Shown piece by piece: positions 9,250-16,772 of a stretch of 34,430 bases of DNA. Position 1 is the stretch's first letter; each line of letters opens with the position of its first letter. The notes under the pieces were generated by a model. That model was given only the letters and a program-made list of their open reading frames with translations. It was not told the origin of the DNA and did not search any database. The position numbers and the translations under genes were made by a program. Source of the stretch: Candidatus Mediterraneibacter norwichensis (lineage in GTDB: Bacteria; Bacillota; Clostridia; Lachnospirales; Lachnospiraceae); NCBI GenBank assembly GCA_019112765.1, contig DXIU01000006.1, forward strand, positions 1-34,430. The letters run 5' to 3'.

Positions 9250-9263
9250 TTAGTTATAACTAA
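9250..9263. promoter_or_regulatory. TTAG-N6-CTAA operator upstream of the ahpC remnant
   Basis: TTAG-TTATAA-CTAA; a TATGAT -10-like box lies at 9274-9279 on the minus strand. Confidence 0.7.
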
Positions 9264-9364
9264 TCAAATTGTAATCATAGAATTCAGCTTTGTTAACAAC
9301 AATATGTTAATAATAATAACTTTTATCGATTTATGATTCTTTTCTGAATTCTTTGTCTCCCCTA

Positions 9365-9393
9365 TTGACATATATTACAAAAACATTTATAAT
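9365..9393 (+). promoter_or_regulatory. Consensus sigma-70 promoter of the TetR gene
   Basis: TTGACA-N17-TATAAT, followed by direct repeats AACAGTGTT (9397-9405, 9410-9418) that may be an autoregulatory site. Confidence 0.85.
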
Positions 9394-9447
9394 CATAACA
9401 GTGTTTTAAAACAGTGTTATGAATTATTGAAAGGAAATGGCCCCGCT

Positions 9448-10113
9448 ATGGCAAAACAGATCGAAGGCGTATACGAAGCGATACTCTCCTGCGCCAAAAA
9501 GGAATTTTTAGAGAAAGGCTACAAAGATGCTTCCCTGCGGGTCATCGCGCAGGAGGCCGGCACAAGCACCGGTTCTATATATACCCGCTTCGGTGATAAA
9601 GAAGGGCTTTTTGAGGCGATCGTCGCCCCTGCCGCGGATCAGCTCACAGAGATGTTTTTAGAGATACAGGAGAATTTCCATAACCTGAATGAAGATACCC
9701 AGCAGGCCGAAATGGGAAGCTATACGGCAGATTCTCAGCTTGGCATGCTGGATTTTATCTACGACCATTTCGATGAGTTCTGTCTTCTCCTGGACTGCGC
9801 ACAGGGCACCCGTTTTTCTGCTTTTCTGGATAAGCTGGTAGATATCGAAGTGGAATACACTTATAAATATATGGAAGTCATCGGCTGTGAAAGCGTGAAA
9901 TCCGGACTGATCACCGAAGATTTTATCCATATCGTCACGACCGCCTATTTCAACGGCATGTTTGAGGTCGTGCGGCACCGGATGAACAAGTCGGATGCGG
10001 TAAAATACATCCGTCTCCTCAACAACTATCACATGCAGGGATTTACCACCATCTTCAACCCGGAGTGCGAAGTTCCGGAGACCACTGACACTGGGCGCAC
10101 TGCCGGTTTCTGA
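9448..10113 (+). CDS. TetR/AcrR family transcriptional regulator
   Basis: MAKQIEGVYEAILSCAKKEFLEKGYKDASLRVIAQEAGTSTGSIYTRFGDKEGLFEAIV. Confidence 0.92.
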   Translation: MAKQIEGVYEAILSCAKKEFLEKGYKDASLRVIAQEAGTSTGSIYTRFGDKEGLFEAIVAPAADQLTEMFLEIQENFHNLNEDTQQAEMGSYTADSQLGMLDFIYDHFDEFCLLLDCAQGTRFSAFLDKLVDIEVEYTYKYMEVIGCESVKSGLITEDFIHIVTTAYFNGMFEVVRHRMNKSDAVKYIRLLNNYHMQGFTTIFNPECEVPETTDTGRTAGF

Positions 10114-10143
10114 GTAAAGTGCGAGCAGTAACCACCGGTAATC

Positions 10144-10184
10144 AGACCGTTTCCTGTCCGGTACCGCAGGCAGCGGTCTTTTTA
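10144..10184 (+). terminator. Terminator after the TetR gene
   Basis: AGACCG...CCTG...CAGG...CGGTCT followed by TTTTT. Confidence 0.7.
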
Positions 10185-10196
10185 TAAAATATATGG

Positions 10197-10210
10197 TTAG
10201 TGATTTCTAA
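10197..10210. promoter_or_regulatory. TTAG-N6-CTAA operator upstream of the ABC pair
   Basis: TTAG-TGATTT-CTAA, 21 bp before the ATG at 10232. Confidence 0.65.
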
Positions 10211-10231
10211 CTCTAAAAAGGAGGAATTCTT

Positions 10232-11974
10232 ATGCAGGAAAAAAGTCCTATGCTCCGGCTGTGGGAGCTTGGGGAACAATATCACGGAGGTCTGATACGC
10301 GCGGTCCTTTCCGCGTCCGTCGGCGTTTTATGCGGCTTACTGCCGTATTTTGCGGCAGCACAGATCATCATAGGTCTCATCCGTTCTGAACAGGACACTT
10401 CATTTTATCTGTTCTGGTGCTGTCTGGCACTGGGAGGCTACATCCTGCGGGCGGTTCTTTATGCGCTGGCGCTCTCCATGTCGCACAAAGCGACTTTTGC
10501 TATTTTGAAAAATATCCGGGAGCGTATCCTTGCCAAGCTTCCAAAGCTTCCACTGGGAACCGTCATGGATACTCCCAGCGGACAGATGAAACAGATCATC
10601 GTGGATCAGGTTGAAAGTATGGAGCGTCCTCTTGCACACCTGCTGCCGGAGATGACGTCAAATATACTGGCTCCGGTGTGCATCCTGATCTATCTCTTTG
10701 TCCTTGACTGGAGGATGGCACTGCTCTCTCTTGTCTCCATTCCTGTCGGCATGGCGTTCATGATGGCCGTGATGGCAAATTACGGGAAACAGTATGAAGG
10801 GTCTGTCAAGGTTACGCAGGAAATGAACTCCACCATCGTAGAATATATCGGCGGTATTGAGGTGATCAAGGCATTCAATCAGGGGAAGAATTCCTATGCG
10901 AAATTTTCTCAGCGTGTTCTGGCAAACGCATCCTACTTCTATCACTGGATGAAGAGCTGTCAGCTCCCGGTGTCCATTTCCCGGACACTGGCGCCCACAA
11001 CACTGATCACTATTCTTCCCGCGGGCTGGATCATGTATCTGGGCGGCTCCCTGGATATCGAGACTTTTATTACTGTTATCATCCTCTCCCTGGGCATTGC
11101 CGGACCTCTGCTTGCCGCCATGGATTTCGTGGACAGCCTGGCAAAGGTCGGGACCATCGTAAGTGAAGTTGACTCCATCCTGAACAGCGAAGAACAGAAG
11201 CACGGCCTGACGCCGGTATCTTTCAGTTCTGAGGATATCCGGCTGGATCATGTGTCTTTCGGCTATCACGCGGATCAGGAGATCCTGCATGACGTTTCTC
11301 TCTCCATCCCTGCAGGAACCATGACCGCGTTTGTCGGTCCGTCAGGCAGTGGAAAATCAACGATTGCAAAGCTGATCGCCGGGTTCTGGGATGTAAAAAA
11401 AGGCAGGATCACGCTGGGCGGACATGACTTGAAGGATATCCCGCTTCGCCAGCTCTATGAACAGACTGCGTTCGTCTCTCAGGACAACTATCTGTTTAAT
11501 GAATCTGTAAGGGATAACATCCGCATGGGAAAACCCGGAGCAGACGATGCCCAAGTAGAAGCCGCGGCAAAAGCTGCAGGCTGTGATTCTTTCATAAGGA
11601 AGCTGGAGAACAGCTACGATACCGTGGTCGGCGGAGGAGGCGCCCATCTCTCCGGCGGGGAACGCCAGAGGATCGCCATCGCGCGGGCTATGCTGAAAGA
11701 CGCGCCCATCGTGATTCTGGACGAAGCCACCGCATACATTGATCCCGAAAATGAGGCGGTCGTCCAGAAAGCTGTGGCAAAACTGGTAAAAGGGAAGACT
11801 GTGATCGTCATTGCCCACCGCCTCTCTACCATTACGGACGCGGACCGGATCTTTGTCGTGGCAGACGGACGGATCTCTGCATCCGGAACACATGAGGAAC
11901 TCTTAAAGCAAAGTGCAATGTACCACGAAATGTGGCAGGCACATATCGGAGCAAAGGATGGTGATGCAGCATGA
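10232..11974 (+). CDS. ABC transporter, fused permease/ATPase (half of a heterodimer)
   Basis: N-terminal TMD, Walker A GPSGSGKST, LSGGERQRIAIARA, Walker B IVILDEATA. Confidence 0.93.
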   Translation: MQEKSPMLRLWELGEQYHGGLIRAVLSASVGVLCGLLPYFAAAQIIIGLIRSEQDTSFYLFWCCLALGGYILRAVLYALALSMSHKATFAILKNIRERILAKLPKLPLGTVMDTPSGQMKQIIVDQVESMERPLAHLLPEMTSNILAPVCILIYLFVLDWRMALLSLVSIPVGMAFMMAVMANYGKQYEGSVKVTQEMNSTIVEYIGGIEVIKAFNQGKNSYAKFSQRVLANASYFYHWMKSCQLPVSISRTLAPTTLITILPAGWIMYLGGSLDIETFITVIILSLGIAGPLLAAMDFVDSLAKVGTIVSEVDSILNSEEQKHGLTPVSFSSEDIRLDHVSFGYHADQEILHDVSLSIPAGTMTAFVGPSGSGKSTIAKLIAGFWDVKKGRITLGGHDLKDIPLRQLYEQTAFVSQDNYLFNESVRDNIRMGKPGADDAQVEAAAKAAGCDSFIRKLENSYDTVVGGGGAHLSGGERQRIAIARAMLKDAPIVILDEATAYIDPENEAVVQKAVAKLVKGKTVIVIAHRLSTITDADRIFVVADGRISASGTHEELLKQSAMYHEMWQAHIGAKDGDAA

Positions 11975-13701
11975 TCGCAGTATTGAAAAAACTTTATCGG
12001 TTTGCGGGAGAGGAACAGAAAAATATCAACAAGTCGATTTTCTGGGGCTTCTTTTACGCAGTATTCCACATGTTCCAGGTCGGGGCAATCTATTTTATAG
12101 TGCTTGCGCTTACCGCTGGGGACAGAACATACCATGCGGCATGGACCGCTCTCCTTCTGCTCATTGCAAGCATAGCCGGAAGAGCCGTCATCAACCGCTT
12201 CACTCAGCTTCAGCAGACCCACGCAGGATACTTCATGGTCGCAAATAAAAGAATCGCCATAGGCGACAAACTGAAACGAATTCCCATGGGGTATTTTAAT
12301 GCAAAGAGCCTTGGCGAAATTACCGGGATTTCCACCACCGTGCTTGACGTCGTAGAAAGCAATGGACCTGTTGTTCTTGTCAACATCCTCAGTGGTTTTA
12401 TCAATTCCATTGTATTTCTCCTCTGCGTATTCGGATTCGACTGGCGTATAGGGCTTCTTGCCCTTGCGGGCACAGTACTCTACCTGCTCATCACTTCCGC
12501 CATGGAGAAAAAATCTGCCCGGGTGACGCCCCGCCGTCAGGAGTCCGAGGCTCAGCTTGTAGACGCCGTGCTGGAACAGATCCAGGGCATGAGCGTGATC
12601 AAATCCTTTAATCTGACCGGGAAAGGCGACCGTCGGGTCAGGGAAGCACTGGAATATAACCGGAAAAGCAACCTCGACATTGAGCGCCTCTTCACCCCTT
12701 ACATGGTCGCCCAGGAATTAAGCCTGCATCTGTTTTCCGTACTGATCATGGGAGCCGGGATCATTTTTGGCCTGAACGGGAGTATGACGCTTTCTGATGC
12801 GCTGATGACCGTTGTCATCTCCTTTTTAGTCTTTTCACAGATCCAGTCAACAGGAAGTGCGGTATCCCTGCTGCGTGTCGTCGGAAGTTCCATTGCCCAT
12901 GCGGATCAGATCGACGAGATCCCGGAAATGGACAGCACAGGAAGACCGGTATATCCCAAAAAGCATGACATTTCTTTCGATCATGTTGACTTCTCTTATG
13001 ATAAGAGACCGATCCTGAAAAATGTTAACGTGACGATACCAGATCGCACCACCACTGCCATTATAGGCCCCAGCGGTTCCGGAAAAACCACCCTGTGCAG
13101 TCTGATCGCCCGGTTCTGGGATGTGGACAGCGGCTCGATTCGTATCGGCAGCACAGATATCCGGGAGTATACACTGGAATCCCTTATGGACCAGATCAGC
13201 ATGGTATTCCAGAACGTATATCTCTTTGCGGACACGATCGAGAACAATATCAGATTCGGAAAGCCGGACGCCACACACGAGCAGGTTGTCGCCGCGGCGA
13301 AAAAAGCGTGCTGCCATGATTTTATCTCCGCTCTGGCGGACGGCTATGACACGGTGATCGGGGAAGGCGGTGCCACACTGTCCGGCGGGGAAAAACAGCG
13401 CATCTCCATTGCACGGGCCATACTGAAAAACGCACCTGTCATTATCTTTGACGAAGCGACCGCAAATGTTGATCCCGAGAATGAGGATAAACTGCAGAAA
13501 GCCATGGAAGAACTGATGCGTAACAAGACGATCCTGATGATCGCCCACCGGCTGAAGACCGTACAGAAAGCGGACCAGATCCTCGTACTTGACGAGGGAC
13601 GGATTGTGCAGAAAGGTACCCATGAAGAGCTCAAGGATACGCCCGGGATCTATCGGGATTTTCTGGAAGTCAGGAAAGAAGCCGCGGGGTGGAAGCTGTA
13701 A
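11971..13701 (+). CDS. ABC transporter, fused permease/ATPase (second half of the heterodimer)
   Basis: N-terminal TMD, GPSGSGKTT, LSGGEKQRISIARA, VIIFDEATA; start overlaps the preceding stop by 4 bp. Confidence 0.93.
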   Translation: MIAVLKKLYRFAGEEQKNINKSIFWGFFYAVFHMFQVGAIYFIVLALTAGDRTYHAAWTALLLLIASIAGRAVINRFTQLQQTHAGYFMVANKRIAIGDKLKRIPMGYFNAKSLGEITGISTTVLDVVESNGPVVLVNILSGFINSIVFLLCVFGFDWRIGLLALAGTVLYLLITSAMEKKSARVTPRRQESEAQLVDAVLEQIQGMSVIKSFNLTGKGDRRVREALEYNRKSNLDIERLFTPYMVAQELSLHLFSVLIMGAGIIFGLNGSMTLSDALMTVVISFLVFSQIQSTGSAVSLLRVVGSSIAHADQIDEIPEMDSTGRPVYPKKHDISFDHVDFSYDKRPILKNVNVTIPDRTTTAIIGPSGSGKTTLCSLIARFWDVDSGSIRIGSTDIREYTLESLMDQISMVFQNVYLFADTIENNIRFGKPDATHEQVVAAAKKACCHDFISALADGYDTVIGEGGATLSGGEKQRISIARAILKNAPVIIFDEATANVDPENEDKLQKAMEELMRNKTILMIAHRLKTVQKADQILVLDEGRIVQKGTHEELKDTPGIYRDFLEVRKEAAGWKL

Positions 13702-13793
13702 TCGCCGGAATGTTCACAGGGCTGTCGCGTCTACCTGCTTGTTAAGATACTGTTGAAAATGACAGCCCATTTATCGCAGCATAATCAAAATAG

Positions 13794-13843
13794 AGCCGAA
13801 CGGCTAAATTATTTATTAATTTTAGAAATCAGGCCGTTCGGCT
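13794..13843. repeat. 11-bp inverted repeat with A/T-rich 28-nt loop
   Basis: AGCCGAACGGC ... GCCGTTCGGCT; each arm is itself a near-palindrome (GCCG-AA-CGGC). Lies between convergent genes. Confidence 0.75.
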
Positions 13844-13878
13844 AAAAAAGAAAAGAAGTCAGTACATCCTGGCCGCAA

Positions 13879-14331
13879 TCAGTGTCCGGCAATTTCCTGA
13901 AGCATCTGAAGCGTACTGTCCAGATTTTCACTGTGCCAGTTTCCCTCAGTCAGGCTGCCTCCCAGCATTCCTGAACTGCGCAGGGCACTCAGTTCTTTCT
14001 GCTGTGCTGACAGTGTTATAACGTCTTTCTCTGTCCGGATTGTAATGTGATAATTCAGCGCTGCGTCTTTTATTTCCACATCCATAATTTCAGAAAAAGG
14101 AATAACCAGCGCCGCGTCTTTTTTCAGGCCCCAGTCCAGCCTGCCAAAGGAAACAAGAACAAGCTCATCCCGACAGATCTGCAGGGCAAAAAACTCTGTA
14201 CTTACCCCCAGAAATCTGACAATGGCATCACTTAAATTCGCCGGAGCATAAGATACAATAATACTCTTATTCTCAATCGGTTCAAAACCGGCTTCTCTGA
14301 TAATTTCCCATACTTTCGCTTCTTTTGCCAT
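13879..14331 (-). CDS. Small hypothetical protein, PH-domain-like (bPH) fold suspected
   Basis: 150 aa; FFALQICRDELVLVSFGRLDWGLKKDAALVIPFSEIMDVEIKDAALNYHITIRTEKDVITLSAQQKE has a PH-like beta pattern; AAGGAGG RBS. Confidence 0.6.
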   Translation of the reverse strand: MAKEAKVWEIIREAGFEPIENKSIIVSYAPANLSDAIVRFLGVSTEFFALQICRDELVLVSFGRLDWGLKKDAALVIPFSEIMDVEIKDAALNYHITIRTEKDVITLSAQQKELSALRSSGMLGGSLTEGNWHSENLDSTLQMLQEIAGH

Positions 14332-14359
14332 ACTGCAAAACCTCCTTCATTCAGATGAT

Positions 14360-14388
14360 ATTATATTTTTGCATATCTCTCTGACCAA
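14360..14388 (-). promoter_or_regulatory. Promoter of the PH-like gene
   Basis: Minus strand TTGGTC-N17-TATAAT. Confidence 0.72.
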
Positions 14389-14393
14389 AGGAG

Positions 14394-14433
14394 GTTTTTT
14401 GCCTGAAATGCCCGTTTCGTGCCTGAATGTCCC
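14394..14433 (-). promoter_or_regulatory. Tandem 20-bp direct repeat just upstream of the -35, candidate response-regulator site
   Basis: Minus strand GGGACATTCAGGCACGAAAC followed directly by GGGCATTTCAGGCAAAAAAC (15/20 identical), ending 5 bp from the -35. Confidence 0.65.
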
Positions 14434-14441
14434 GGAATAAC

Positions 14442-15182
14442 TTACGCATTGAGCAGACTCATTAATTCATACTTTGCTTTACGGGAGAAGGGACATTCTT
14501 CCCCGTTCGTAAAGATAATCTTCATTTCCTTTATATCCAGCAGTCTGATCCTCTGTGTATTTACCAGATACGCGCGATGTACACGCATAAATTTTCCGCT
14601 CATGGTTTTCTGCAGTTCCCGGATGCTTCCCGTAAAATCCATATTTTCTTTTAATCCGTGCAGAATAATGCGGTGGCTTTTTCCGCCGGTTTCAAAGTAA
14701 ATAATTTCGTCAACCGGAATATGCCGGACTGTATCCATGAATTTAACCGTAAAATATTCCCCGTCCTCTCCCTGTTCTTCTTTAAGGCGATCTTTAATAA
14801 TTTCAAGACATTTCCTGATGCCCCGGAACATTTCCTCTCTGCCATCTTTCACAATATAATCCAGCGCTTCCAGCTTATACCGGAATGTATCAAAAGCCAG
14901 TTCACCGTAAGCTGTAACATAAATAAGAAAGCCCCGCGGATCCAGCTTTCTGACCGCCTGTCCCAGTGTAAATCCCGTATATCGATCATTCTTCAGATCA
15001 ACGTCCAGAAAGAAAATACCCCGCTTCCCGTTTTTCGCAGCGGCGTCCAGCACTTCTTCCGGGCTGCCGCTGTCACAGATGATCTTCATATCATAACCAG
15101 AAATCAGAATTTCTTTTTCCAGTTCTTTTCTTATCTCCCTGCGGACTGCCGCTTCATCATCACATAAATATATAGGAATCAT
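14442..15182 (-). CDS. LytTR-family DNA-binding response regulator
   Basis: REC domain (MIPIYLCDDEAAVRREI, IFFLDVDLKNDRYTGF, FLIYVTAYGELAFDTF) and LytTR domain (VDEIIYFETGGKSHRIILHG...FMRVHRAYLVNTQRIRLLD). Confidence 0.94.
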   Translation of the reverse strand: MIPIYLCDDEAAVRREIRKELEKEILISGYDMKIICDSGSPEEVLDAAAKNGKRGIFFLDVDLKNDRYTGFTLGQAVRKLDPRGFLIYVTAYGELAFDTFRYKLEALDYIVKDGREEMFRGIRKCLEIIKDRLKEEQGEDGEYFTVKFMDTVRHIPVDEIIYFETGGKSHRIILHGLKENMDFTGSIRELQKTMSGKFMRVHRAYLVNTQRIRLLDIKEMKIIFTNGEECPFSRKAKYELMSLLNA

Positions 15183-16588
15183 ATTCTTCTCTCTCCTGTT
15201 CCGATATTGAGTTCCTGAACAAACAGGCCGTCCTCCTCATATGACCGTGAAGAGACGTTATCATATGACTCGACTATGCGCCGCAGACTTGCAAGACCTA
15301 TCCCTCTTCCCGGTCCTTTTGTAGAATATCCGTTCTTCCATATTTTCGAGAGGGGCACCGGTTCTTTAACCGGATTTCGAATGATAATACTTACTCCTGA
15401 TTCATCCCCACAAAACAATGCCGTCACTTTACAGTGCTTTTTATCTTCCGAGGATTCCATGGATTTCTGAAGGAAAGCTTCCGTTTCTTCCATCGCATTA
15501 TCCAGAAGAATCCCTGCTGCCCTGCACAGATCCCCCGCCGGAATATCGACCTCTGTAATGGCAGCCGGCGCTTCCAGCCGGAAAGGAATTCCCCGCTGTT
15601 CCATTTCGGATACTTTAACAGCAATCAGACCCTTCAACTCTGTTACCTGAATATTGCCGAGCTGGGAAATCTGAAATATCTTCTCCCCCATTTTCTTTTC
15701 AAAATCTCCCGTCACTTCAGAAATAAATGTCTGAACCGCCTTCAGGTCGCCCTCATCAGCCTGAATCCGGATTCCCGCCATCCTGTTCTTAAAATCATGC
15801 CGGAAAACTCTCACATCACGCTGGACACTTTCAAGACTCTGTATATACATTTTCTGCTGCTCCAGACTGGCCTGCTGCTCCTGAAGCTGTTTCTTCTGTA
15901 TGCCGCAGCGGAATGTATCGTTCAGAACCCCCATAACAAGCAGCAGAAACAGAAGGGAAATCATTGGATTGCTGTTATTCAGCACCAGGCGTTCGTTTGC
16001 AATCTCAACACTCAGTATTTTCAGAACCGGCAGCAGAATAATAACCGCTTTCCAGAGATAATTTTTTCTGTCCGCTGAAAGGAAACCGTTATATACTTCA
16101 TGGAGCCGGAGCTTTAATATAATACCGGATACAATTATTCCGAGAAGCAGAATTTCTGCTATGGAGCTCACCATGTACATCATCAGCTCACCGGGAATAC
16201 TCAGATCAAAATTTCCCCGGATAAAAAAGCCTCCTAGTTCCTCCAGCGTGCCGTACAAAAATACTGTCATTGCCCCGGTAAGCAAAGACTTTTCCCAGCA
16301 CAGCCGGTATGCGGTATGCAGAACGAGGGTCCATCCCGCACTCTCGAGAAAACTGACTATCACTACAAAGAACACATTGCCGAACAGGTTTTTCATAAAA
16401 AATACTGAAGAAGGCAAAACGATAATCAGACAGTATGGTATAAACATCAGGCCTGCCATTTTCAGCGAAGGTTTCTGCTTTATCAGAGCATATGTTAGAA
16501 TAATACAGCAGATATATTCCGATAAAACAAGTGGAATATTCAGTAAAAAGACAATTGCATAGGTATATTCCATGTCCATAATCTCCAA
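15179..16588 (-). CDS. Sensor histidine kinase, GHKL domain (AgrC-like)
   Basis: N-terminal TM helices, VFRHDFKNRMAGIRI H-box, AGILLDNAMEETEAF N-box, GRGIGLASLRRIVESYDN G-box; overlaps the response regulator by 4 bp. Confidence 0.93.
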   Translation of the reverse strand: MEIMDMEYTYAIVFLLNIPLVLSEYICCIILTYALIKQKPSLKMAGLMFIPYCLIIVLPSSVFFMKNLFGNVFFVVIVSFLESAGWTLVLHTAYRLCWEKSLLTGAMTVFLYGTLEELGGFFIRGNFDLSIPGELMMYMVSSIAEILLLGIIVSGIILKLRLHEVYNGFLSADRKNYLWKAVIILLPVLKILSVEIANERLVLNNSNPMISLLFLLLVMGVLNDTFRCGIQKKQLQEQQASLEQQKMYIQSLESVQRDVRVFRHDFKNRMAGIRIQADEGDLKAVQTFISEVTGDFEKKMGEKIFQISQLGNIQVTELKGLIAVKVSEMEQRGIPFRLEAPAAITEVDIPAGDLCRAAGILLDNAMEETEAFLQKSMESSEDKKHCKVTALFCGDESGVSIIIRNPVKEPVPLSKIWKNGYSTKGPGRGIGLASLRRIVESYDNVSSRSYEEDGLFVQELNIGTGERRI

Positions 16589-16683
16589 ACAATAAATATA
16601 AAAAGTAGTTTTATCAAATCATTCATGGTCTGTAAAGCCTTGTTTATTATACCGTATCCAAATCCCTCTGAAAAGATATTTAT

Positions 16684-16724
16684 AAAGCTCCGGAAGACAG
16701 TATAATCCTCCGGAGCTTTTTCCT
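16684..16724. terminator. Bidirectional-type hairpin downstream of the heme-locus ABC gene
   Basis: AAAGCTCCGGA-N14-TCCGGAGCTTTTT; beyond the stop of the 16773-18551 minus-strand gene. Confidence 0.65.
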
Positions 16725-16772
16725 TTCCTATAACTTATCAGTTTATTTCCGCCTGCTTTCCTCCTTTATGTC

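Noticed and set aside
12847-13623. 258-aa minus-strand ORF (and other long ORFs opposite the ABC genes)
   Set aside because: Mirror of conserved ATPase codons on the plus strand, no independent domain evidence.
14389-14440. Possible 13-aa Cys-containing peptide (TTG start, MPEMPVSCLNVPE) as a signal for the AgrC-like kinase
   Set aside because: AGGAGG-like sequence and ORF fall in the promoter/direct-repeat region of the opposite-strand gene; start codon and spacing are poor and no export or processing motif is present.
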